A DNA stretch of 64,000 bases from Paguma larvata (Eukaryota; Chordata; Mammalia; Carnivora; Viverridae), in assembly GCA_030068075.1 (NCBI GenBank), contig CM057843.1:40121832-40185831 (forward strand), given 5' to 3'. Under the pieces are notes generated by a model. The model ran no database searches. It was given only the letters and a program-made list of their open reading frames with translations, and was not told the DNA's origin. Positions 19,866 to 31,230 of this stretch are shown here, in pieces. A program made the translations under genes and the position numbers. Positions within the stretch are counted from its first letter, which is position 1; each line of letters starts with the position of its first letter.

Positions 19866-20407
19866 TCCACCCCGCCATTGCTTCCTTCCTCCCTTCATCT
19901 ATACACTGAGCGCCTAGTGTGTGCCAGACGCCAGGGACGTAAGGCCAGCCGGACCGACAAGGCGCCTCTCAGCAGCGGGTGTGGGAGGATGAACTCCACC
20001 ACACTCACGAGGCGGCCTTAGATTACGACAAATTCTGAAAGCGATGACAAACATGGTGGCGCGACGGGGAGTGACGGGGAGTGACCGACGGGGCTGTGCC
20101 GGATGTGTGGTCAGGAAGGGCCCTCCAGGAGGGTGGCATCTGAGAAGTCACCAGCCATGGAAAGAGCCTGGCAGGCGGAGCGCACAGCACACGGCCAGGT
20201 GCTGGCGATGGGCACGGGGCCTGGGGCATCAGAAGCGAGGAAGGTGCTCGGCGTGGCTGGAGAACTGGAACGTTCGATGGGGGTAAGATGGGGGCAAGGA
20301 AGGGAGGAGGAGAAAGAGGAAGCCAGTCGCCAGATCAGGAAAAGGGCTTGTAGGTACCTGGATTCATTCTACAGGGAGACGTGAATGTATTAAAAGGGTT
20401 CAAGGAG

Positions 20408-20689
20408 GGGCGCCTGGGTGGCTCAGTCGTTAAGCATCTGACTTTGGCTCAGGTCATGATCTCATGGTTCGAGGGTCCCATCCCCACATCAGGAGAGCCC
20501 GAGCCCTGCTGCGGGTGAACCCTGCTTCTCTCTCTCTCTCCCTTTCTCTCTGCCCCTCCGGGATTCTCTCTCTCTCTTTGCTCCTCGCCTCAAAATAAAT
20601 GAATGAATGAATGAATGAATGAATGAATGAATGAATGAATGAATAAATAAATAAATTAATAAGAATAAATAAATAAATAAATAAAAATT
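20408..20689 (+). mobile_element. CAN-SINE with expanded tail
   Basis: Head GGGGCGCCTGGGTGGCTCAG. The tail contains about 90 bases of (AATG)n followed by (AATA)n. Imperfect target duplication AAAAGGGTTCAAGGAG and AAAAGGTTTAAAGAGG. Confidence 0.94.
20597..20686 (+). repeat. (GAAT)n/(AAAT)n microsatellite in a SINE tail
   Basis: About twelve GAAT units pass into AAAT units. It grew from the AATAAA-rich SINE tail. Confidence 0.95.
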
Positions 20690-20770
20690 AAAAGGTTTAA
20701 AGAGGTGAGCTGATGCATTCCGACTGATATTTTAACAAGACCACAGGCCCAAGCGGGAGGCGGCCGAGAC

Positions 20771-22890
20771 GGAAAACCTTCATGGGCTTAAGAGCTGCAC
20801 GGGACGCAAAACTGTCAGAACCAAGTGCGAGGAGACCTGGTTTCTCTTCCAAACCTGTTTCTCCCCATCTTTCCCAGCTCAGAAAACGGACCCCGCCATG
20901 CACCCTCCTGCTCCAGCCAGAAATTTCTAAGTCCTCCCCTGGATCCTTTCGCTCCTTCCACCAACACCAAGCCCATTCACCAGGAAAAGAGAGCAGTTTC
21001 CAGGCAGGGCCAAGGTCAAGGCGCACCCGGGGAACCCGGCTGTGGGATCGCCTCGGCAACTTCCCGCCTCTCGGGCGCAGGTGGGGAGAAAGCGGAGAGC
21101 CGGCTTCAGCCACCACGAGGCTCTGCCAGGCAAAAAGGACAAAGGAAGCAGGGAGCAAGAGTCAGGTTTGTTGCAGAGGAAAAACCAAAATGGTAGACCG
21201 TGGACTCCGAGGTGGCAAGGAGAGGGGTGACAGCCAGTGAGTGGGAGGGCTCCTGGGTGGGATGGGGGGGTATGGAAGGGGCCTGGAAGGGTAAGAGGTG
21301 TGGGCAGGGTGGCAATCCAGGAATGGTACCGTTAACAATGAGGCAAGGTCTAGGGTATGACCTTGGGAGTGGACAGCCGGGCAGAGTGGAGGAAGTGATG
21401 TCCGGAGGCGAGGAGGTCAGGGTGCCGACGGGGAGTCGTGTGAGTGCTGGGGTCACTGAGAAAGAGGCCGGGGTGGAAGGCCGGCAGTGAGCACCCCCGG
21501 AATGCAGGGGAGTGCCCGGGAGGCGGTGGACGCTGGCACCGGCAGGGAGAGGCCTGGGAGATCTAGCTGGGTCGTGTGTATTCAAATGAGCCCAGGGGTT
21601 GAAGGAGGAAGGAGGAGAAGGAATGGTTCGTAAGAGGCACAGGGGAAACCAGAGGGATGCCCACCCCTGCTTTCCGGCCCCATGGAGCCACCTCTTAGAG
21701 GCTGCTGGGAAGTCTCCACCAGGGCCAGGAGGTGATGGGACACCCTAGAACCCCAAGGTCCCCTGCGAAGGGGTTGACAGAGAGGCCTGGATAGGGAGGT
21801 GGGCCACGCCGACGTGTGGTTGACTTCCCAGCTGGCAGAGGTAGAAGAAGGAGCCAGCTGGGCAGCGCGAGGCGAGGGGAAGGAAAAGATGTGGAGACCG
21901 TGGGTTGCGGTAGCGCGGAGGGCACCGGGGAAGGAGGAGCACCCGAGGAGGGTCAGAAGTTAACTTCTGTTAGCGGGGGGCTTAACACCAGCGTTTCTGG
22001 AACTGCAGAGCAATCACTCCAAGCCCCGTCTCTCCTTCCGCCCCTCGGGGGGGACGGGGTCCCCTCCCAGCCAAGCTCCAGGCTGCACAGACCCAGGTGC
22101 AGGTACCTGAAGGGCCCAGGGAGGGCAGGCCCCCTGCCTCCTCACCCCTGCTGCTTTGCAGATAATCTCTGTGGGCAGCAGAGAGGTCCTACCTAACGGC
22201 ACAGAAACGCTCTTCAACCACGAGGAGGGTTGGTGGGGAGCCTGGGGCACCAGATTAGCCACCAAGCCCCACCGAGGTCTCCCTGCTGTGTTTGCTGTGG
22301 AGAAAGCAGGTGCCTCCCCGAGGGCCAAGCTACCTTATCCGTGGGCGCAGGTGCGACCTGGTTCACACTGCTACCGCCTTCCTCTCCCCAGGCTTCCACG
22401 GCGCTCCCGCTTGGGGAGGACACTGAGAAGCAACTGGCCCTGTGATCCACCTTCTCGGTGTAATCCTTGCAGTGTCAGGGAGGGAAGCTCTGGTGTTTTG
22501 GGTCAAAATCTCAGGAACGGGAAGATCGCGGGCAATCTCAGCGGAAGCTCTGACCAACCCGTTCTCTTCACTGTCCACTCCCCAGCACTCGCCTGGGCAG
22601 GAGTGGGGCTAGACCCTGGGATACAGAGGGTGAGGCCCGATCCCCAACCCCTAACAGGTGATCCATGTGCCAGAGCTGGGGTGGGGGAACACATGGTGTG
22701 GGGGGCTACGGGAGCCCCAAAGAAGTACCTCATCTGCCTGGAGGGTCAGAAGCCCCGGTAGGCTCATGGGTTGAGGATCTCCATGAAGCCTGGGCCAAGG
22801 GCCATTAGGAACCCCAGATGTCTTTCTGGTCAGAAGGAGACTCACCTGTGACCACCAATAATGCTAACAATCCCCATAATCCCCACTTGA
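20771..22890. other. Intergenic spacer
   Basis: About 2.1 kb without a recognised gene. Open frames here are short and lack splice or codon support. Parts near 21190-21500 vaguely resemble antisense L2. Confidence 0.4.
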
Positions 22891-23020
22891 ACTTTAGCGA
22901 CGCACTACGCACGAGCCCTGGTCCATCCTCTCAAGTCGTCACCAACACTCCTGGTGGATAGGCCCCATCAGGCATCATTTCACAGAGGAGCAAGCAGGGC
23001 CTGGTCCACAGCCCGTCTGG
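22891..23020 (-). mobile_element. MIR fragment
   Basis: CAAGTCGTCACCAACACTCC and ATTTCACAGAGGAGCAAGCAGGG resemble antisense MIR. Diverged. Confidence 0.5.
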
Positions 23021-23040
23021 CCCCATAGTAACAGACATAC

Positions 23041-23110
23041 CATCCGTCCATCTGTCCGTCCATCCATCCATGCATCCATCGACCCATCCATCCATTCATC
23101 CATCCATTTA
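23041..23110 (+). repeat. (CCAT)n microsatellite
   Basis: About 15 imperfect CCAT units. It sits at the end of an antisense L2, where such tetranucleotides often arise. Confidence 0.9.
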
Positions 23111-23260
23111 CTTACCCAGTAAATGTTCACTGAGCACCTGCTATGTGCCAGGCACTGTTGTAAGTACTGGAGATGTAGCAGATTACAACATTGATAAACT
23201 CCGATGAGCTCCGGTCTTCGTGGAGTTTACGCTCTACTGGGTAGGGAGTAGAGTAATAAA
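23105..23260 (-). mobile_element. L2 3' fragment
   Basis: TTCACTGAGCACCTGCTATGTGCCAGGCACTGTTG and GTGGAGTTTACGCTCTACTGG are well-kept antisense L2. Confidence 0.75.
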
Positions 23261-24554
23261 GAAAGAAAGGAAACATAGATTAGAGAGCGAGTGTGTTTTA
23301 ACAGGCCAGATCATCGGTCCCTTCCAACCCAATGACCGTGAGCACGCCGCCCTGGCCAGAGCCCGTAGCAAGAGTGGGTGTTGGCTCCAGAGCCAAGCTC
23401 TCTCACTATCGTGAGCTCAGGTGTGGGGGGCTCTGACCCTGAGCCCATCGATCTCTGGAGACTCTGATAACATGGAGTCTCTGGGCCTGCAAGCCCGATA
23501 GGGCCAGTCAAGCTTCCACCCCTTAGTGGGCCGTGACGAAGAAGCTCCCAGTTTCCTGGCCCACGTGAGGACACGTGGTCTTCCTCACGATGTGGTGGGG
23601 TTTGTACTGTGCACATGGCAGCTCAGAGCTCCAAAGGCGAATGTCCCTGGAGACCTTGAAGGAAGCTGAAGTGTCCTTAAGACCTAGCCTTGGAAGTCCT
23701 AGGACAACACCTCTGCCATATCCTATTGTCGCCAGACTCTATAAACTTGGCTCAGCTTCAAGGAGTGAAGACATAGACCCCATTTCTTGATGGGCACAGC
23801 GCCAAAGAACCTGTGGATCTGTTTTCAAACGGCCACACTCAGCCAGGAGCGGTGGCCCCAGGCGAACCTGGGCTGTCCGACGGCAGTGTCTACACACTAG
23901 GCCACAGGCCTTCACGTGATGCCAGACTGCCAGGAAAGAGAGGCAGGGTCATCACGAAGGCAGTGGATCTGGGCATGGAGAGGGGACAGAGAGGACACTA
24001 ACGAGGTGACAGCTCTGACCTGTCCCTCACGGACATCCCAGCCTGACACGCAGAGGATCGGGGACCGCTGGACAGTTGGGTGACTCTGAGAGGTGGGGGT
24101 GTGCCTGTTCAGGGAACCCCTTCTGGGCGTGGGGGGGGTGCTGAATCAGCACGTAGCACTGGGGACGAGGGGGGAGGAGCCTCACTCGTCAAACTCGTCA
24201 AACTCCTCAGGGTTTTCAAAATGCTAAGGGAGCGTCGGGAAGGTCACATCCCGCTGCCCCGAGGGCGGCCACCACGGTGAAACCTGGAAGTGAAACTTTC
24301 AAATTTCTCATGTGTTGTTTGAGGTCAGCTTTCAGCGGCTCCCCTGCTCGGAGCTGCAGACAGAGGCCAGGGGCCCGAACCGCCCAGAAACTCGCCTGGG
24401 GGATGTGGGAGAGGGAGGGCCGCAGGCTCCCAGGTGACCCCCTCCTTGGGGATTCCCAGTGGGGAGAAGGCGGTGACCTCACAGGGCCTTCTCCTTTAAC
24501 GCCAGCACGGGGGCTGCGGGGGCTGCGGCCGGGAGGGGGCAGGGCAGGGACCCC
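23261..24554. other. Intergenic spacer
   Basis: No gene or clear repeat recognised. Confidence 0.4.
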
Positions 24555-24675
24555 GGCCTGGGAGTCAGCCTGGGTTTTGGTGGCAGCTCCACCAGGAAAG
24601 ATCTGTGTGACCTTCAGAAGTCACTTCCCTCTCGAGCGCTCTGTTTCCTCATCCATCAAATGTCAAGGCAGTTGA
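24555..24675 (+). mobile_element. MIR fragment
   Basis: CTGTGTGACCTTCAGAAGTCACTTCCCTC and TTTCCTCATCCATCAAATG are the MIR core. Confidence 0.65.
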
Positions 24676-25129
24676 TCTTTAAAGGCTCTCCCCTCCACTG
24701 ACGTCACCAGCTGACCGCCCTCTCGAGAGAAATCAGTCACCCCAAACCCCTTCTCTCAGCCCCCACCCCTGCCGGCGGGACAAACACGCAAGAGGTTCCT
24801 AACCTTGAAGATTCGGGCTCAGCCCAGATCCACCCGGGTCTCAGAGGGAGTCTCTCCCCAGCTGGACCGGACCCCTCCCACCTCACCTCATTCCCAGGGA
24901 GGCTGGGGGGAGTACGGATGGCTTGGGGGTGTCGGCCCCACCGTGGGAAGCACCGTGTACAACAACCCTCCTCCCAGGGATCGGAGGCATCTCTCCAGGC
25001 CCTGGTCCCTCAAACCCATCGCGACGCCCACCAGGTGGGACCCTGAGGGCAAGAGCGAGAGGGAGGAGACGGAGAAGCCTGGGGCTCAGGTGCCCACCCA
25101 GCCTGTCCCTATGGTTAGGACATCTGCTT
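24676..25129. other. Intergenic spacer
   Basis: Nothing recognised. Confidence 0.4.
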
Positions 25130-25290
25130 GGGACTTGTCACAATGCTTATTAATCATCTGGGGTCAATCACGCTTAATATCCGACTTCACTGCTTTATCC
25201 TCAAGCCTTGAAACTGTGACTTGCATATAGAGGATGTCCGCTAAATAATTGTTACGCGAATGAAGAATGAATGAATGAATGAATGAATAC
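25130..25290 (+). mobile_element. L2 3' end
   Basis: ACTTGCATATAGAGGATGTCCGC, then AATAATTGTTACGCGAATGAAG and GAATGAATGAATGAATGAAT. Confidence 0.6.
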
Positions 25291-25427
25291 TTTTAATGTG
25301 CTTTTAAACTACCAGGGAAAGATTAGGCACATACAAATACTATGATAAAAAGCTTTTCGTGTCACTCAATATTTATTATTAATATACCAGCTAATGTACC
25401 CTGGGAACTAACTCTGGGCCGAGCTAG

Positions 25428-25556
25428 AGCTGCCAGCTTTAGCGAATAAAAATACAAGACACCAGTGAAATTTGAATTTCAGGTAAGCAACGCATAGTGT
25501 TTTTAGCATAGGTATGTCCCACGCAGTTTGGGTGTCTTGCATTTTATCTGTGTCAG
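25428..25556. mobile_element. Foldback DNA-transposon (MITE-like) fragment
   Basis: GCTGCCAGCTTTAGCGAATAAAAATAC...TTTGAATTTCAGGTAAGCAACGC is a familiar mammalian palindromic element. The arms AATACAAGACACC and GGTGTCTTGCATT face each other. Much of the right arm is missing. I do not name the family. Confidence 0.5.
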
Positions 25557-25569
25557 GTCGTATTCTCTG

Positions 25570-25740
25570 ATCCTCAGGCCAACCCTATGGGAGGGGTATT
25601 ATTATTATGTCCCTTTTTCAGATGAGGGAAACTGAGGCACAAGGGGGCTAAGTCACCTGCCCGAGGTCGCACCACTGCAACGTGGCCAAATCAAGGCTAG
25701 ATCCTGAGCAGCTGGAGCCTCTGGTCAGCCTGCTAACCGC
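25570..25740 (-). mobile_element. MIR SINE
   Basis: CCAACCCTATGGGAGGGGTATTATTATTATG, TTTTTCAGATGAGGGAAACTGAGGCAC and CCTGCCCGAGGTCGCACC are antisense MIR. Confidence 0.85.
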
Positions 25741-26379
25741 CACGTTCTCCTGTCTCCCAGCAAGCGCCCATAAGTGGTCTGGGACCCAACGGGGAAAGGT
25801 CAGCTTTGGCTGGGGTGGACAAGAAAAGCTTCCCAGAGGAGGGACAGGATAGGAGGTGGGACACAGGTAAGCAGAGTCTTGCAGGGAGACAGGTGAGGGA
25901 GAGAGAGCAACTCAGACATGAACCCGCCAGCCCAATCCCAGCTGCCACCACCTCTCTGAGCCCTGACTCTGCTGGGGGAAAGCGAGGCACAACACAGACC
26001 CACAGTCTCTTACCTAAACTCCTGGGAGCCAGATGGGCTTTGGAATTCAGAATTTTTCAGATTTTAGAAAGGAGATTCTAAACTATGCATCAATTGTATA
26101 TGATACAGGACCTCCCGGGGACCTAGGACAGCGTCCCGGACTCGGATGGGTACATTTCTGCGGCAGCATATGTAAGCAGCCACATTTTAGCAGGATAAAG
26201 ACTGCAACTCAGTCCCTTTTCAGTTCAAGTCAGGGTTTGCCATCCTGTAATGTGGTTGTCGGGCATTTGGAGATTCTTGAACTGGGGACAAGGAAGCACA
26301 CACCCATGTCCTCTCTCAGGCCGCTAGTGGGTCCCCTCCGCAGGAAAGGCGTTTGTCCCCAGGCTTCCCTGCCCTCCTT
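25741..26379. other. Intergenic spacer
   Basis: No gene recognised. A T-rich part near 26045-26100 may be an old repeat I cannot name. Confidence 0.4.
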
Positions 26380-26770
26380 CCCAGCCGCCTACGGGGGGAC
26401 CAGGGAGGAGACCGGGTGGTTGGCGCGGAGGCGGCTAAAGAGTTTCCAAATAGGAAAGCCGGCGGCTGCGGGCCCGGGACGAGGCCGGGCGTTCCCGGGC
26501 TGCCTGGGCCGTGAGTCAGCGGCCGGCAGCAGGCAGCGCGCAGGAATGCGGCGGGGCGATCGCCGGGCCGGGGGTGGGCGGCGGGCAGGCGAGGGCACCG
26601 CGGAGAGCTGAGCCGAGGGTGACTAAGCAAGACCCACCCCGCGGACCCCCTGCGCGGGGCCCCTGGAGGACGCGCCCCCTCGTCCCCGCCCCTCTGGCCT
26701 CCCCCACCCGACCCCACCCTCCGCGGCCAACGCTCCCCCTGGGAGCCCCTCCCCACCTCGCTCAGGGGCC
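26380..26770. promoter_or_regulatory. Orphan CpG island
   Basis: By hand I count about 41 CpG in 26401-26760, with G+C around 70%, giving an observed/expected near 0.9. It has no exon and no recognised repeat. Motifs include TGAGTCAGC at 26512-26520 (AP-1/NRF2-like) and a palindromic TTTCCAAATAGGAAA at 26443. It could be an unannotated promoter or enhancer. Confidence 0.6.
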
Positions 26771-27166
26771 TCCGAAGGGAATGTGGGAAGAAACAGTACT
26801 TCTATGTCTATTTGTATACCCTCTTTTTAATTTTTAATTTCTTTTTTTTCTCAAATATGTAGTGTATTCATACGCCTTAAAAGGATATCACAGGGGTCTC
26901 GAAGAGGTATTTGCACACCCGCGTTGGTAGCAACAGTATCCCCAGTATCCAAAAGGTGAAAGCACAGGTGTCCACGGAGAGATGAATGGATAAACAAAAT
27001 GCGTGTGGTATGCACACGCAACGGACTATTATTCGGCCTTAAAAAGGAAGCGAATTCTGACACGCGCTGCAAGATGGACAGGACCGTAGACATTAAGCTA
27101 AGTAAAGCTTAGCTTACAAAGAGGCAAGCATTGACTATGATTCCACTTCTAGAAAGTGGCAAGATT

Positions 27167-27368
27167 GGGGCACCTGGGTGGCTCAGTTGGTTGAGCGACA
27201 GACTCGGGCTCAGGTCATGATCTCCGGGTTCATGGGTTCAAGCCCTGCATCGGGCTTTTGGCTGTCAGCACGGAGCCTGCTTCGGACCCTCTGTCCTCCT
27301 CTCGCTGCCCCTCCCCCGCTCCCACTCAGTCTCGCTCTCTCTCAAAAATAAATAAAACCTTAAAAAAA
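27167..27368 (+). mobile_element. CAN-SINE
   Basis: Head GGGGCACCTGGGTGGCTCAG to tail AAAAATAAATAAAACCTTAAA. Confidence 0.94.
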
Positions 27369-27419
27369 GGATTTTTTAAAACTTGGCGAGGGGGGTGGGG
27401 GAATGGAGATTGGGTGGTT

Positions 27420-27458
27420 TTTTTGTTTAGTTTTGTTTTGTTTTGTTTTGAGATTGGG
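27420..27458 (+). repeat. (TTTTG)n stretch
   Basis: Several TTTTG units within the L1 3' UTR. Confidence 0.8.
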
Positions 27459-27590
27459 TGTTTAACGGGACAGAGTTTTTATTTGGAAAGAAGGACGTGG
27501 GGCTGGCCGGAATGAACTGGGCACTTCCCAGTTGGTACGGTGGTAAATCCTAGGCTACGTGTATTTGACCACAGTGTTTTCAGACAAGAA

Positions 27591-28885
27591 CACATGGAAA
27601 GGTACAGAAGTCAGTCTTCCACTCCTGTCCCACAGCCACGTGGTTCCGTCCCCCAGTGTCCCCGCCAGTTCTTCTGCGTCCTCCCAGACGGAGGCTATGC
27701 GGACACAAGCAGGTACACGTTCCAAGTCCATGTTCCGTGCATATGAAGAAACATAAACATGAAGACAACATACCGACGCCCACCTTTGCTTTTTTAAAAA
27801 GCAGGAAGGGCAGTGTCCCCACACCTTGCTTTCTCCGCTTAACCACGTGTCTTGGAGACCTTTCTACACGGATCCTTAAAGAGCTTCCTCATTTGGGGTT
27901 TTTAAAAATAACTTTACTGCGCTCCCTTTGGGAGCACTTATACCAGAAACAGCTTTCCTGATGGATTTTGCACGAAAGCCATCCGTTGTCAGTGCGCCGT
28001 CCGATGGTTTGCGGTAAGTGTCGCGTCGTGCAGCTTTGAGCACAGTCGGTGCTAGAATCCTCCATCCTCCCTAAAGCTCCTTTGCGTCTTTTACAGTTTA
28101 AGCCCCACCCCCGTCCCCCGCCCCGCAAACCACCGAGCTGCTTCCCGTCCCCGGGGCTTTGCCTTCTCTGGAAATTTCTTCTGAATGGAATCATGCAGTC
28201 TGTGGTCACTTGTGTCTGCTTCGTTCGTGGAGCCTCGTGTCTCTGAGGTCCGTCCGGGCCGCCGCGGGTTTCATGTGTTTGCTCCCGAGCTGCAGTCCGT
28301 TGCGCGGCCGCTTCGCGTTGTGTTGGTCCGTTCCCAGATCGCCGGGTGGCGGGAGGCTCGCGGGTGTTCGCAGTGTGAACGGTGCCGCTGCGAGCTTCCC
28401 CACGCAAGCCTTCGTGGTGCCCACGCTTTCATTCCCCTTGGGTATACACCCAGGAGGACCGGTGGGACTCGTGGTGGGGTTGGGTTTAATCTTTTAAGAA
28501 ACTGCGGAGGTTTCTCCCAAAGCCGGGGCACTGTGTTTACAGTCTCTCCAGCAGTGGACGTGCGTTCCCTAACACTTCTTTTCATCTTTTATTTTTTTAT
28601 TATTACAGCCCTGCCCGGGGGTGGGGGGGTGAAGGGGCATCGTGGGGGGTTAATTTGCCTTTCCCTCATGGGAAATGAAATGAACATTTCCACCGGCTTA
28701 CTGACCACTCATATGCCTTCTCTGCTAAAAGGTCTACTCAAAATTTTGTCCGTTTTTAAATTGAGTGGTCTTCTTACTGCGGACTTATAAGGCTTCATTC
28801 TTTTTTTGTAGCTCCGTAGTGATCCCCTTGTATGGGTGGGCTACAATGTGTTTGTTTCTTATTGAAATCTCTTTAAAGTTTTTCA
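27591..28885 (-). mobile_element. L1 3' fragment in inverse orientation
   Basis: TTTCTTCTGAATGGAATCATGCAG, CATTCCCCTTGGGTATACACCCAGG and TTAATTTGCCTTTCCCTCATGGG run in the antisense L1 order. CpG content is unusually high in the middle (28200-28420). Confidence 0.7.
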
Positions 28886-28888
28886 TTT

Positions 28889-29105
28889 GGGGGCACCTGG
28901 GCGGCTCAGTCGGTTAAGCGTCTGACTTTGGCTCCGGTCATGATATTGCAGTTCGTGGGTTCGAGCCCTGCATCGGGCTCTGCGCTGACGGCTCGGAGCG
29001 TGGAGGCTGCTTCGGATTCTGTGTCTCCCGCTCTCTCTGCCCCTCCCCTGCTCGTGCTCTGTCACTCTCTGTCTCTCAAAAATAAATAAATATTAAATTA
29101 AAAAA
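28889..29105 (+). mobile_element. CAN-SINE
   Basis: Head GGGGGCACCTGGGCGGCTCA to tail AAAAATAAATAAATATT. AAAGTTTTTCATTT and AAAATTTTTTTATTT flank it. Confidence 0.94.
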
Positions 29106-29714
29106 TTTTTTTATTTATATATAATTTTGTAGTGGGCCTAATATATTAGTGTAATTGTGTCTGCTCCTGATGTACATAAGTTAATAAATACACTTGGGGG
29201 GATATATTCTCAAATTATTTTCCTGAGAAGGAATCAGTAAAGCTTCGTGACCCCTGGTTTGGGCCTTTCTCCTCCTCCTGGCCGGCCTCACCCCATCCTC
29301 AGGCCTGTCCCAGCCGTCCTGAGCTTTGCAGAAACCCCGTTGAAAGCCCTCTGGCAGCCGGGGGACCCCAGAGAACTTGATCATTGTCCCCTGCCTGATG
29401 GGGGAATCCGAGGCTCAGAGGGATGCCCCCCCTACAAGGCCATTTTGGCTCAGTGTGACTTTCCAGGGCCCCGCGGCAGAACGCCTCCCTGAATTCGGGG
29501 AGCTCCAGGCCGGATGACCCGACGTTCCTTTGGGCATTCCCGGAGCCCAGCAGAGCAAGGAGAGCTCAAAGTCCGGGAGCTTGGCTTGGGGCTCACGCTG
29601 CCCTCGGCCTCCGCACTCTGTCTGTGGTGTCCCGCGCGTGCTAAGCTCAGAGGGCTCCAAGGGACAAGACCCGGCCAGCCCTTTCCTCCCTCCTTCGTTG
29701 GTTCTTTCCTCTTC
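29106..29714. other. Intergenic spacer
   Basis: An AT-rich start (perhaps L1 remnant to about 29215), then GC-rich sequence with no recognised element. Confidence 0.4.
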
Positions 29715-29935
29715 CACGCCCCCAGGATTGCCATGCTCACCATTTACCGCAGATGTACCTTGTGCCTGGATGAAACACGCGGGGCCCCGTTTAATTCTCC
29801 CATCACGCTCGTGAGGCCGAGCTTCTCTGTTCCATTTTGCCAAAGAGGAAACAGAAGCTCAGGGAAGGTGATGCCTCGTAAGGGATGGAGGTAAAATTCA
29901 AACACGAGTTGACTAACTCCAAAGCTCCTCGACCC
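29715..29935 (-). mobile_element. MIR SINE
   Basis: TTTTGCCAAAGAGGAAACAGAAGCTCAGGGAAGG and AAATTCAAACACGAGTTGAC are antisense MIR. Confidence 0.75.
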
Positions 29936-30315
29936 TACCGGAGGGGCTCTAGCTGGCCTTCCTCTGGGTCTTGGCAGACATCTCTGAGTGATAAAATGAG
30001 GGCAGTGTCGGGGGAGGAACTGAGGAGTGAGCAGTGAGGGTAACCCCCTTGACCTGAGTCCGGGCAACTTCAGAGCGAGTACTGTTGGGCGGGGGGGGAG
30101 AAGTACTGTTGGGCAGGAAGTGGACGCTGGAGAGCTGGAGGGTCCCGGAGAAGTGGACACCTCTGCCCTTTAGCTACCCCGGCCTCGGGCTCAGCCCCCA
30201 GGGTGGGAGAGAGGAAATTAAGCCCGGAGTCAGAGGCTTTCTGTACGTCGGAAGGACAAGGCTAAGGTCTGTAATCACATTCGGTGCTTTCCCTTTCCCT
30301 GTTTCTCAGTGAGCA
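29936..30315. other. Intergenic spacer
   Basis: Nothing recognised. Confidence 0.4.
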
Positions 30316-30318
30316 TGT

Positions 30319-30530
30319 CTTTTTTTTATTGTTGTTTTAATGTGTATTTATTTTTGAGGGAGAGAGTGAGAGAAAGCAGGGTAGGGGTAGAGAGAGAAGG
30401 AGACAGAGGATCTGAAGCGGGCTCTACACTGACAGTGGCGAGCCTCATGCAGGGCTTGAACCCACAAACCATGAGATTGTGACCTGAGCCAAAATCAAAC
30501 ACTTAACTGACTGAGCCACCCAGGCGTCTC
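30319..30530 (-). mobile_element. CAN-SINE
   Basis: Antisense copy, T-rich left end, head GACGCCTGGGTGGCTCAGTC on the minus strand. TCTCAGTGAG at 30304 and TCTCAGTGAA at 30531 flank it. Confidence 0.93.
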
Positions 30531-30540
30531 TCTCAGTGAA

Positions 30541-30761
30541 CTTTTTTTTTTTTTAAGTTTATTTATTTATTTTGAGAGAGAGAGAGAGAGAGCATGAGCA
30601 GGGGAGGGGAAGATAGAGAGGGAGAGAGAGAATCCTGAGTAGCTTCTGCGCACTGTCAGCGCAGAGCCCGATGTGGGGCTCGAACCCACGAACCGTGAGA
30701 TCGTGACCTGAGCCAAAACTAAGAGTTGGACGTTTAAACAACCCAGCTACCCAAGTGCCCC
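30541..30761 (-). mobile_element. CAN-SINE
   Basis: Antisense copy directly after the previous one, with its own T run at 30542-30554 and head GGGGCACTTGGGTAGCTGGG on the minus strand. A third GGTGAAC follows at 30762. Confidence 0.93.
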
Positions 30762-30949
30762 GGTGAACGTTGCTATTGGAAGGCTCCAGCCTTGTCTGAG
30801 CTGAACCGGAGGAGGAGGGATCTGTGGGCACCCAGGGCACCCCGGGGGATGGGGAGGAATAGGGGTCAGGACCCCTCTGGCAAACAGTATCAGTTCTCAG
30901 GAGCTCAGATCTGATGACCCCATCCTTGGCTCTGGAACCATGCATGAAT

Positions 30950-31230
30950 GCCTCCCAAATTCAATCCATACCCCTCAATATTCTTCCCTCACCATCTCCC
31001 CAGATCTAACATGCCAACTGCAGTCGGCCTTCAAGGCCCATCCCAGATGCTTCCTCCTCCATGAAGCCTTCCTTGATCCCCTTAACTGGAAATGACATCT
31101 CCCTCCTCTGAACTCCCACCGTCTTTGGTTCATACCTTTTCGAGGGCACGTTTCCTTGTCCTACCAGCAGTAGGCACTGCTCGTTATCCTGCTCAGCATT
31201 CACCTCCCTTCTGATCGTTAACACCCCCAT
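30950..31230 (+). mobile_element. L2 fragment
   Basis: CATCCCAGATGCTTCCTCCTCCATGAAGCCTTCCTTGATCC is a clear sense L2 block. Confidence 0.7.

Larger units (their letters stand above)
19870..20770 (-). mobile_element. L2 fragment, interrupted by a CAN-SINE
   Basis: ACTGAGCGCCTAGTGTGTGCCAGACGCC opens an antisense L2. GGGCCCTCCAGGAGGGTGGCATCTGAG and CAGATCAGGAAAAGGGCTTGTAGG continue it. After the SINE it resumes with TGATATTTTAACAAGACCAC. Confidence 0.65.
26830..27590 (+). mobile_element. L1 3' fragment, interrupted by a CAN-SINE
   Basis: AAAGGTGAAAGCACAGGTGTCC, GATGAATGGATAAACAAAATG, GGACTATTATTCGGCCTTAAAAAGG and GACTATGATTCCACTTCTAG are L1 ORF2 end and 3'-UTR landmarks. It resumes after the SINE. 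Confidence 0.8.

Noticed and set aside
21106..21585. 159-codon minus-strand open frame
   Set aside because: Proline/serine-rich composition is typical of noncoding GC-rich DNA; no splice sites or homology recognised.
27889..28790. Open frames up to about 200 codons on both strands
   Set aside because: The sequence is an antisense L1 3' region; the frames do not correspond to ORF2 and cross a hairpin-rich CpG stretch.
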